A stretch of DNA of 64,000 nucleotides from Allobosea lupini. GTDB taxonomy: Bacteria; Pseudomonadota; Alphaproteobacteria; Rhizobiales; Beijerinckiaceae. The stretch lies in assembly GCF_900109525.1 (NCBI RefSeq), contig NZ_FOAN01000004.1:372001-436000 (forward strand), read 5' to 3'. Position 1 is the first letter of the stretch; each line of letters begins with the position of its first letter. Both the position numbers and the translations under genes were made by a program. Positions 8,402 through 15,548 of the stretch are shown piece after piece. The notes under the pieces are model-generated. The model ran no database searches, was not told the DNA's origin, and was given only the letters and a program-made list of their open reading frames with translations.

Positions 8402-9427
8402 TCAGAAGACCGGCTTGCTGGAGGCGTCGGTGATACCCTTCCAGCTGGCGCGGATCTGGTCCTTCACGTTCGCGGGCATCGGCACGTATTCGAGATCGAC
8501 CGCGAGCTTGTCGCCGTTCTTGTAGGCCCAGTCGAAGAAGGCCAGCGCAGCCTTGGACTGCTCGGGCTTCTCGGCCTTCTTGTGCATCAGGATGAAGGTC
8601 GCCGAGGTGATCGGCCACGCCTTCTCGCCAGGCTGGTTGTTGATGATGATGCCGAAACCGGGCGCTTCATTCCAGTTGGCGTTGGCCGCCGCGGCCTGGA
8701 AGGACTCGGTCTCCGGCACCGGGAACTTGCCGTCACGGTTCTGGACGAGGCCGTAGGCGAGCTTGTTCTGCTTCGCGTAGGCGTATTCGACATAGCCGAT
8801 CGAGTTGGCGATCTGCTTGACCGAGGCCGAGACGCCCTCATTGCCCTTGCCGCCGATGCCGACCGGGAACTGCACCGAGGTGTTGGCGCCAATCTTCGAC
8901 TTCCACTCAGGCGAGACGCGCGAGAGATAATCGGTCCAGACGAAGGTCGTGCCCGAACCGTCGGAACGATAGACCACGGTAATGTTGGCGTCGGGCAGCT
9001 TCACATCCGGGTTCAGGGCGGTGAGCTTGGGGTCGTTCCACTTCTTGATGTTGCCCTGGTAGATGTCCGACAGGATCGGACCCGAGAACTTGATCTGGCG
9101 AGCCTCGACGCCGGCGATGTTGATCGCCGGGACGAGCGCACCCATCACGGCCGGGAACTGCAGCAGGCCGTCCTTGTCCAGGTCCTCGCCCTTCAGCGGC
9201 ATGTCGGAGGCGCCGAAATCGACGGTCTTCGACTTGATCTGGCGGATGCCGCCGCCCGAGCCGATCGACTGGTAATTCAGACCGATGCCGGTATCCTTCT
9301 TATAAGCTTCGGCCCATTTGGCGTAGATCGGGAAGGGGAAGGTCGCGCCGGCGCCGGTGATGTCGGCAGCCTGGGCAGCGCCCGTCAGGCCGATGGCGGC
9401 GGCTGTGAGAATGAGAAGTTTGCGCAT
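8402..9427 (-). CDS. pstS: phosphate-binding periplasmic protein PstS
   Basis: PstS captures phosphate in the periplasm for PstCAB. The 341-aa product has a signal peptide (MRKLLILTAAAIGLTGAAQA, cut before AD). Mature-protein motifs are ITGAGATFPFPIY, YQSIGSGGGIRQI, VDFGASDMPL and VVYRSDGSGTTFVWTDYLS, all typical phosphate-contact regions. The start at 9427 has GAGAGGA upstream. A longer open frame up to 9493 is rejected because it would bury the signal peptide and run through the Pho box. Confidence 0.96.
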   Translation of the reverse strand: MRKLLILTAAAIGLTGAAQAADITGAGATFPFPIYAKWAEAYKKDTGIGLNYQSIGSGGGIRQIKSKTVDFGASDMPLKGEDLDKDGLLQFPAVMGALVPAINIAGVEARQIKFSGPILSDIYQGNIKKWNDPKLTALNPDVKLPDANITVVYRSDGSGTTFVWTDYLSRVSPEWKSKIGANTSVQFPVGIGGKGNEGVSASVKQIANSIGYVEYAYAKQNKLAYGLVQNRDGKFPVPETESFQAAAANANWNEAPGFGIIINNQPGEKAWPITSATFILMHKKAEKPEQSKAALAFFDWAYKNGDKLAVDLEYVPMPANVKDQIRASWKGITDASSKPVF

Positions 9428-9480
9428 CAGATGTCCTCTCTGGATCGCAAGTGCAGCGGCCCTGCTAGAACACCGGCTAT

Positions 9481-9498
9481 ATGACAGCCACATGACAC
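9481..9498 (-). promoter_or_regulatory. Pho box (PhoB operator) in front of pstS
   Basis: Read on the minus strand the site is GTGTCAT-GTGG-CTGTCAT: two 7-bp direct repeats with a 4-bp spacer, against the consensus CTGTCAT-N4-CTGTCAT. Only one base differs. It lies about 54 bp upstream of the pstS start. A TTCTAG about 10 bp further downstream could serve as the -10 element, with the box replacing the -35. Confidence 0.85.
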
Positions 9499-9535
9499 AC
9501 AGTCATGATAGGGCGCTTGCCGCCGTCACAAATCG

Positions 9536-10588
9536 TTAACGGGTCGGCTCCAGCAGGCGCGGCAGGATCGCCCGGAAGGTCGCGCCCTGGCCGACCACGC
9601 TCTCGATCGTCAGGCGGCCGCGATGGCGCAGGACGATGTGCTTGACGATGGCGAGGCCGAGGCCGGTGCCCCCGGCCTCGCGGCTCGCGGCGGTGTCGAC
9701 CCGGTAGAAGCGCTCGGTCAGGCGCGGCAGGTGCTCCGGGGCGATCCCGGGACCGTCATCGCGCACGCTGAGGCTGGCCTCCTCGCCGGATATCGCGACG
9801 GTGATGCCGACCTCGCCGCCGCGCTGGCCGTATTTGATCGCGTTCTCGACCAGGTTCTCCATCAGCCGCAGCAATTCGTCGCGGTCGCCGGCGACGGTGA
9901 CGGGCTGCTGCGGCGCGTCGAGCTTCAGCGTCACCTCGCGCTCGCGCGCCATCAGGACAAGGGAGTCGAGAATTTCGCGGGCGATGCTGGCGAGATCGAC
10001 CGGCGTCTCCGGCGCGAGATGGGCGCGCAGTTCGATGCGCGACAGCGAGAGCAGGTCGTCGACGAGACGCGCCATGCGCAGGCCCTGCTCGCGCATGATC
10101 GTCAGGAAGCGGTCGCGCGCCACCGCATCGTTGCGCGCCGGGCCCTGCAAGGTCTCGACGAAGCCGAGCACGGACGCGAGCGGCGTGCGCAGCTCGTGGC
10201 TGGCATTGGCGACGAAATCGACGCGCATGCGCTCGGTCATGCGCTGCTCGCTGAGATCCTCGAAGGTCAGGAGCACGGCGCGGCGCCAGCCGCTGCCGGC
10301 GAGCGCGGCGATATGGATGCGGAAGGTGCGCTCGACCGGCACGCGCTCGATCAGCTCGACGGCGCGGCGGCCGCCATGGCGCGAGACCTGCTCGATCGCG
10401 TCGATCAGATCGGGATCGCGCATCACGAGGGCGAGCGGCTTGCCCTTGGCGAGCGCCGTGACCAGCGCCGGAGCCGTCGGGCTCAGCGCCTGGATCACTC
10501 CCTGCGGGTCGAGCAATACGGCGGGAACGCCGATGGCCTCGATCAGCGCCGCCGTGACAGGCGCCTTCGGGTCGACCAAAGCGTGCAT
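9536..10588 (-). CDS. phoR: phosphate regulon sensor kinase PhoR, without membrane segments
   Basis: This histidine kinase partners PhoB. The 350-aa product starts directly with a PAS-like domain (about 12-110, VPAVLLDPQGVIQALSP). A HisKA domain with H131 in FVANASHELRTPLASVLGF follows. The HATPase domain has ENLVENAIKYG (N-box), DDGPGIAPEHL (G1), ERFYRVD (F-box) and GGTGLGLAIVKHI (G2). Well-studied PhoR proteins carry N-terminal membrane segments, but none is visible here and an in-frame TGA stands about 17 codons upstream. It is the promoter-proximal gene of the pst cluster. Function as PhoR is inferred from place and sequence. Confidence 0.88.
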   Translation of the reverse strand: MHALVDPKAPVTAALIEAIGVPAVLLDPQGVIQALSPTAPALVTALAKGKPLALVMRDPDLIDAIEQVSRHGGRRAVELIERVPVERTFRIHIAALAGSGWRRAVLLTFEDLSEQRMTERMRVDFVANASHELRTPLASVLGFVETLQGPARNDAVARDRFLTIMREQGLRMARLVDDLLSLSRIELRAHLAPETPVDLASIAREILDSLVLMAREREVTLKLDAPQQPVTVAGDRDELLRLMENLVENAIKYGQRGGEVGITVAISGEEASLSVRDDGPGIAPEHLPRLTERFYRVDTAASREAGGTGLGLAIVKHIVLRHRGRLTIESVVGQGATFRAILPRLLEPTR

Positions 10589-10678
10589 GCGGTTCCTGCC
10601 TTCCGATGCGTGGCCTGCGGCGAGGCGTCATAGGCCGGAGCGGTGGTGCAGCGCAATTCCCCCGCGCGAAACCGGGCG

Positions 10679-11782
10679 CTATTCGCTTGCGATCGGCCGC
10701 GACAGCAGGTCCGGGGCACCCGGAGACTGAATGCCACCCAGCAGCTGGATCAGCTCGGCTTGGCGGCGCACACCCGTCTTGGCGAAGACGGATTTGAGCT
10801 GGCCCCGCACGGTTTCAGGCCGGATGCCATGGTTGTTCGCGATTCCGGAAACCGTGCCGCCCGACAGGAGAAGCCGGGTCACCTTCGCCTCCGCCGGGCT
10901 GAGATCGAACAGCGCTTCGAGGATGGCCGCGGACGGCGCCGCACCACGGCCGACCTCGGTGAGATAGAACAGCTGGGCCGCGCCGGAGAAGACGTCGAGC
11001 CCGGCGCGCCTGAGCGGAACGAGATGCGCGACGAAGGCGGGCCGGTCGCCGGTGGCGCGGATCGGGAACGACAGCCCGGCGTCCCCCGCCACGTCGAGAT
11101 GGAGCTGCAGGCGCTCGTTCGCCATGGGATCGGAGAGACGCACGCGGTCGAAGGCGCCGATCTCGAACGCCCCGCACGCGATGATCAGCTCATTGGCCGC
11201 AAGCACGCTATGGCGGCCAGTGATGATCGCAGCCGGCAGGCCGATCAACTCCAGCGCCGCGACGCTGGCACGCGCCCGCTCGAGGCCGAGACGCGCCGCG
11301 ATGATCGAGGCCCGCGCCAGATGCGGCCGGAACTGGTCGAGCGCGGCGGCCGTCTCGCGCGGAACCGGGCCGTCGGCGTAGAGGCGCTCGATCGAGAAGA
11401 CGATGCTGTCGCCACTGGTCGCACGGATCGAGGTGCCGACGCACCAGCCCAAGCCACGCGGCCTCAGGAAATCGCGATAGAACGGGTCCTGCTCCAGCTC
11501 CTGCGGCGCGATCGCATCGAGATCGGTCAGGAAACGCGGTTCGTAGAGCGGGACCAGGCGCTTGCCCCGTAGATTGTCCGCGACGAAGGGCGAAGCGACC
11601 CATTCGGCCGCGACGCCTTGGATGGCCTGCGAGGAGGTCCACTGGAACCGGCTCGGCGATGCCGCGAACAGGATGGTGCCGACGGCGCCAGCCATGGCCG
11701 CCAGCCGGTCGAGCACATCAGCCCATCGCTCCGGCACGACGGCGGCCTCGTAGATCTCGTCGATGAGGTGCGCCGCGTCCAC
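10679..11782 (-). CDS. LuxR-family transcriptional regulator (solo)
   Basis: The 367-aa protein has a C-terminal LuxR/FixJ helix-turn-helix (about 295-355) containing LSPAEAKVTRLLLSGGTVSGIANNHGIRPETVRGQL and VFAKTGVRRQAELIQLL. The N-terminal 280 residues contain no receiver aspartate pattern and do not look like an acyl-homoserine-lactone domain. They may be a PAS/GAF-like sensor, starting MDAAHLIDEIYEAAVVPERW, a start shared by a family of orphan regulators. Translation begins at a GTG preceded by GGGGAGAG. No LuxI-type gene is nearby. The ligand and targets cannot be told from sequence. It lies 90 bp upstream of phoR on the same strand. Confidence 0.8.
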   Translation of the reverse strand: MDAAHLIDEIYEAAVVPERWADVLDRLAAMAGAVGTILFAASPSRFQWTSSQAIQGVAAEWVASPFVADNLRGKRLVPLYEPRFLTDLDAIAPQELEQDPFYRDFLRPRGLGWCVGTSIRATSGDSIVFSIERLYADGPVPRETAAALDQFRPHLARASIIAARLGLERARASVAALELIGLPAAIITGRHSVLAANELIIACGAFEIGAFDRVRLSDPMANERLQLHLDVAGDAGLSFPIRATGDRPAFVAHLVPLRRAGLDVFSGAAQLFYLTEVGRGAAPSAAILEALFDLSPAEAKVTRLLLSGGTVSGIANNHGIRPETVRGQLKSVFAKTGVRRQAELIQLLGGIQSPGAPDLLSRPIASE

Positions 11783-11894
11783 TGCTCTCCCCGGGCCGGT
11801 TGCTTCCTTGCGACAGGCCCGGCAGAATCGAGGTGGCGTCGACCAGCGGCCACGTCAAGGAGACGCCTGCCCGATCGGCGCAGACGCGGCGGCG

Positions 11895-12869
11895 TCAGAT
11901 CTCGTGCCGCCGGATGCGCCGGATCATCTCGTTCAGCGCCAGCAGCACCAGCGCCAGGATGAAGGGCAGGATGTAGTAGATGATGCGGAAGAGCAGCAGC
12001 GCACCCAGCACCTGCTCGAAAGGCAGCCGGCTGAGCGCGATCAGCATGGTCGCCTCGAAGACGCCGAGCCCACCCGGCGCATGGCTGGCGATGCCGACCA
12101 GGCATGCGAAGATATAGGCGGCCAGGAAGCTTTCATAGGGCAGGTTGTGCCCGCCCGGCAGCAGGACATAGAGCACGGCGGCGGCGGCGCAGACTTCGGC
12201 AGCGCCCAGCAGCATCTGCGCGAGGGTAATGCCCAGCCCAGGCAGCGGCAGGTTCCAGCCGCTGACCCGCAAGGTGCGCTCGCCGGTCGCGACCCAGAAA
12301 AGGTAGCCTGCCGTGCCGAGCGCCACGGCGGCGCCGACAACCTGGATCACCAGCGGCGAGGTCCGCGCCAGCACGGCGACCGATTCCGTCGCATAGAACA
12401 GGCTGGCGCAGAGGATCATGCCGAGTCCGAGCCAGAAGGTCAGGCCGGCGATCACGGTGAGGCTCGCAACCTCCGAGGCGCGCACGCCCTTGGCCGAATA
12501 GACCCAGTAGCGCACGGTCCCGCCGGTCACGATCGGGAAGCCCAGCGTAAAGGCGACGGAATAGCTGGTGAAGGAGGCGAGCGCCGTGGTTCGATAGGGG
12601 ATCGACAGGCCGAGCCGGCGCAACGCGACCGCGTCGTAGCCGGTCAGCAGCAGATAGCTCAGCGTGGTGAAACCCAGCGCCAGCAGGAGCTGGCGCTGGC
12701 TGGCGTTGGCGAAGGCGCGGGCAAGCTCGCCGGGCTCGATCTCGCGGACGATGTAATAAAGCACCACCAGCGATGCCGCGAAGATCACCGACGAGGCGAG
12801 CGGGCCGAGCCACCACCAGCGGCTGCGCTTGCGCAACGGCATTCCGGGCTCGTGCGGGCCGAACGACAT
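11895..12869 (-). CDS. YbhN/UPF0104-type integral membrane protein (LPG-synthase TM-like)
   Basis: The 324-aa product has about eight hydrophobic segments and belongs to the lysylphosphatidylglycerol-synthase transmembrane family (UPF0104). Supporting segments are LLLTGYDAVALRRLG, FTLGFPIVTGGTVRYWVYSAKGV and ASHAPGGLGVFEATMLIAL. It lacks the C-terminal cytosolic aminoacyl-transferase domain of MprF, so lipid aminoacylation is not supported. A flippase or lipid-related role is only a family guess. The start at 12869 is preceded by a weak AAGAG; an ATG at 12842 is the alternative. It lies 193 bp downstream of the ABC-F gene. Confidence 0.8.
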   Translation of the reverse strand: MSFGPHEPGMPLRKRSRWWWLGPLASSVIFAASLVVLYYIVREIEPGELARAFANASQRQLLLALGFTTLSYLLLTGYDAVALRRLGLSIPYRTTALASFTSYSVAFTLGFPIVTGGTVRYWVYSAKGVRASEVASLTVIAGLTFWLGLGMILCASLFYATESVAVLARTSPLVIQVVGAAVALGTAGYLFWVATGERTLRVSGWNLPLPGLGITLAQMLLGAAEVCAAAAVLYVLLPGGHNLPYESFLAAYIFACLVGIASHAPGGLGVFEATMLIALSRLPFEQVLGALLLFRIIYYILPFILALVLLALNEMIRRIRRHEI

Positions 12870-13062
12870 CAGTGCTCTTGTCGGGTTGCGCACGCACGCA
12901 GAACGCGGCGAGCAAGGCGGGTTGCTGGCGGCTGGCCTGGCGGCCGGACCCGAGAGATAGCGCCTTCGCCGCGATGCACAAGACAGGACGGCGCGACGAA
13001 TGCGCGCCATGAGGCCTACGCAGGACGCGCCAGCCTCATGGCGGTAGCGATGGCCGCGGCGG

Positions 13063-14586
13063 TCAACCCTCCGCCTCCATCGCCTCCCGGAAGAAAGCTT
13101 CGGGGTCGTCGACCTCGACCAGCCGCCGCTTGTCGATCCGCCAGAAGCGGTTGCCGACAGCGCGGACGAAGCTGCGATCATGCGAGACCAGCAGGCAGCT
13201 GGTCTCGCCGGCGGTGAGCTCGACCTCCAGCGCCTCCTGCCCCTCGATGTCGAGATGGTTCGTGGGCTCGTCCAGCAGGTAGAAATTCGGCCTGGCGAGG
13301 CGCAGCACCAGCATGGCGAGCCGCGCCCGCTGCCCACCGGAGAGCGCGCCGATCGGCCCGGTCTGGCGATCGATGGCGATACCGGCGCCGGCGAGCAGGC
13401 CACGGGCCGGCTGGTCGCCGACATCGAAGCGCCGGCTGATCAGCCCGTGCGGGGTATCACCATCAGGCAATTCGGCGAGGCTCTGGCTGGCGTAACCGAG
13501 TGCCAACGAGGGGGTCGCCCTGATACCTGCCTGCTCCTCGCCGCGAATGGCAGCGTGGAGCATGGCGACGAGCAGCGACTTGCCGGCGCCGTTGAGGCCG
13601 AGCAGTACGACACGATCGCCCGGACTGATCCAGCGTCTGCCAGCCCTGAACAGCAGCCGACCGCCCGGGGCCGCGACCGCGACGTCGTCGAGCTCGACCA
13701 GCGCCCGCACATGCGTCGTGCTGCTGGCGAGCCTGATCGCCCCGGCAGAGCGCTCGCGATGGGCCGGGCGGACCGTCGCTTCGAGCTCGTCGGCGCGGCG
13801 CTTGAGCTGCCTGGTCTTGCTGAGCAGGAGATCGCTGCCGGAGTTGATGCCGATATTGTTCAGCTTCGCCGCCTGCCGCCGCATCTGCTGGACGGACTTG
13901 AGGTCACGCTCGTGCCGGCGCGCCTGCGCCGCATCGGTCTGGTCGAGCGTTGCACGCGCCGGCGAATAGGGCAGCGCGAACAGTTGCGAGCTCTTCTGGC
14001 GCAGGAACAGCGTCCGATTGGTCGTCGCGTCGAGGAAGGCGCGGTCATGGCTCGACAGGATCACCGCGACGTCGCGCGGCAGGGCGGCGAGCCAGCTCTC
14101 CAGCACGCCGATGCGCGCGAGATCGAGATGGTTGGTGGGTTCGTCGAGCAGCAGCAGATCCGGCTCGACGATGCCGGCGCGCGCGATAAGGACGAGCCTT
14201 TGCCAGCCACCGCTCAATTGCCCGAGCGGGCGGCGGCGCAGTTCTTCCGGTATCGCGAGCGAATCCAGCGCGACCTCGACGCGCCAATGCTCGCTCTCGC
14301 GCTGGTCGGCCGGCAGCATGTCGAGCAGCAACTGGTCGACAGACTGCTCCAGCAATTGCGGCGAGGCGTCCTGCTCGACATGGCCGATGCGCAGGCCGCG
14401 CGAGCGGGTGATCTCGCCGGCGGATGGTTCGAGCGAACCAGAGAGGCAGCGGAGCAGGGTCGACTTGCCGCGGCCATTGGCGGCGACGAGGCCAAGGCGG
14501 TCGCCCGGTACGATGGAGAACGAGAGGTCGGAAAACAGGGGCGCGCCCAGCGTGACGCCGAGATTGCGAAGGGTAGTCAAGGTCAT
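13063..14586 (-). CDS. ABC-F family ATPase (ribosome-associated type)
   Basis: The 507-aa protein has two ATP-binding cassettes and no membrane segments, the layout of ABC-F proteins that act on the ribosome. Cassette 1 has Walker A AANGRGKS, signature LSGGWQRLVLIARA, Walker B LLLLDEPTNHLDL and SSHDRAFLD. Cassette 2 has LNGAGKSLLVAML, LSGGQRARLAMLVL, YLLDEPTNHLDIEG and LVSHDRSFVRAVGNRFWRID. The linker between them is charged (RRHERDLKSVQQMRRQAAKL). Whether it is a housekeeping factor or an antibiotic-protection protein cannot be decided from sequence. The first glycine of Walker A is alanine, a mild deviation. Confidence 0.88.
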   Translation of the reverse strand: MTLTTLRNLGVTLGAPLFSDLSFSIVPGDRLGLVAANGRGKSTLLRCLSGSLEPSAGEITRSRGLRIGHVEQDASPQLLEQSVDQLLLDMLPADQRESEHWRVEVALDSLAIPEELRRRPLGQLSGGWQRLVLIARAGIVEPDLLLLDEPTNHLDLARIGVLESWLAALPRDVAVILSSHDRAFLDATTNRTLFLRQKSSQLFALPYSPARATLDQTDAAQARRHERDLKSVQQMRRQAAKLNNIGINSGSDLLLSKTRQLKRRADELEATVRPAHRERSAGAIRLASSTTHVRALVELDDVAVAAPGGRLLFRAGRRWISPGDRVVLLGLNGAGKSLLVAMLHAAIRGEEQAGIRATPSLALGYASQSLAELPDGDTPHGLISRRFDVGDQPARGLLAGAGIAIDRQTGPIGALSGGQRARLAMLVLRLARPNFYLLDEPTNHLDIEGQEALEVELTAGETSCLLVSHDRSFVRAVGNRFWRIDKRRLVEVDDPEAFFREAMEAEG

Positions 14587-14912
14587 GGTCGGTCTCGGAA
14601 CTGCCCGAGCCGCGCTCCGTCATTCGGCCGGGGTCCTTGCCCCGAGCATCACGAATGCGGAACGCCTGGCTCGATGAGGGATGGACGCAGCTGGCCGAGC
14701 TTTGGGCTCGAAGACGCTACGCCCTCACGAAGGGCAGACCTAGAAGAGACCTGAAACGATCGCCTGTGCGGTCAGCCCTGCAAGCCGGCTTGCAGGGCCT
14801 GAACGGGGCCGCGCTGACGATGGTGACGAAAGAACGTGATCACGCAGCCCTCCCCGGTTGGCATGCGGCGATGGGACGGAATTAGCGCCGTTCAGCGACC
14901 GGCGCAACCGCT
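14587..14912. other. intergenic region with a perfect 24-bp palindrome
   Basis: This 326-bp stretch upstream of the ABC-F gene has no supported gene. It contains a perfect 24-bp palindrome at 14775-14798 and, just beyond the stop of the 14913-15476 gene, a small hairpin (GCGCCG 14885-14890, CGGCGC 14900-14905) that may help end its transcript. The ABC-F promoter should lie here. Confidence 0.6.
14775..14798. repeat. perfect 24-bp palindrome
   Basis: The half-site GCCCTGCAAGCC (14775-14786) is followed with no spacer by its exact reverse complement (14787-14798). Outside it, TCA (14772-14774) and TGA (14800-14802) extend the symmetry with one extra base. There is no T-tract, so it could be a protein-binding operator for the ABC-F gene, a hairpin, or a dispersed element. 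Confidence 0.75.
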
Positions 14913-15476
14913 TCAGGCGGTCTTGCGGAAGACGCGGAGCGTCTTGAACTCGCCGATCTCCTCGACCTGGCGCGACGTCGCCCACTCCGCGATCATCGGC
15001 TTAGCCGCCTCATAGGCGAAGGAGCCGGTGTAGAACAGGATATGGCCGCCGGCATCGGTCTGGTCGGTGAAGAGCTGCATCACCTGAAGATCGGTCAGCG
15101 CACCATAGGAGTCGTTCTTCTCGCTGCGGAACTCGCAGGAGTGGAACAGCGTGACGATGTCGAAGCGCGGCAGCAGCCGGGCATTGCTGGTGTAGATGTC
15201 GCCGAAATAAGCGGAATAGGTCTTGGTGATCGTCGGATTGTCGATCGCGAGCTTGACGAAGGCCTCGTATTCCTTGGGCGAGGCGGTGATCCCGAGCACG
15301 GTGTTGTCGAACTCCGGCTCGGCGCAGCGGATGCCGACATAATGGTGGCCGCCGGTGCCGAAATGGTAGATGCGCTTGCCGGTCAGGCCCTGCTCTTCCA
15401 GCCATTCGACGAAATGCACGTCGCAGGGGCACTGCTCGACCCGCAGGCCCCAATAGACGTCCCAGATGTTCAGCAT
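14913..15476 (-). CDS. unrecognised 187-aa protein
   Basis: I do not recognise this family. The product starts MLNIWDVYWGLRVEQCPCDV and is soluble-looking, with no signal peptide or membrane segment. Features seen: CPCDVHFVEWLEEQG (two close cysteines near residues 16-18), FGTGGHHYVGI (a glycine-rich turn followed by HH), FDIVTLFHSCEF and GGHILFYTGSFAYEAAKPMI. The alternating strand-helix look and the GTGGHHYVG turn recall Rossmann-like methyltransferases, but no canonical SAM motif is clear. A GGAG ribosome site sits 9 bases before the ATG. It lies 72 bp downstream of the SbmA/ABCD-type exporter gene and probably shares its transcript. Confidence 0.75.
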   Translation of the reverse strand: MLNIWDVYWGLRVEQCPCDVHFVEWLEEQGLTGKRIYHFGTGGHHYVGIRCAEPEFDNTVLGITASPKEYEAFVKLAIDNPTITKTYSAYFGDIYTSNARLLPRFDIVTLFHSCEFRSEKNDSYGALTDLQVMQLFTDQTDAGGHILFYTGSFAYEAAKPMIAEWATSRQVEEIGEFKTLRVFRKTA

Positions 15477-15548
15477 GCGTTTGACTCCGTTTTTGAGACA
15501 GGCCGGTCCAGCCGGCGCGGATGGGAAAAGCGTGAACAGGCCCGAGCA

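Noticed and set aside
11763..13217. A 484-codon plus-strand open frame opposite the YbhN-like gene
   Set aside because: It spans parts of three real minus-strand genes and the gaps between them, with GC-driven residue bias.
13063..14586. ABC-F gene as an antibiotic-resistance determinant
   Set aside because: Sequence alone does not separate resistance ABC-F proteins from housekeeping ones, so no resistance claim is made.
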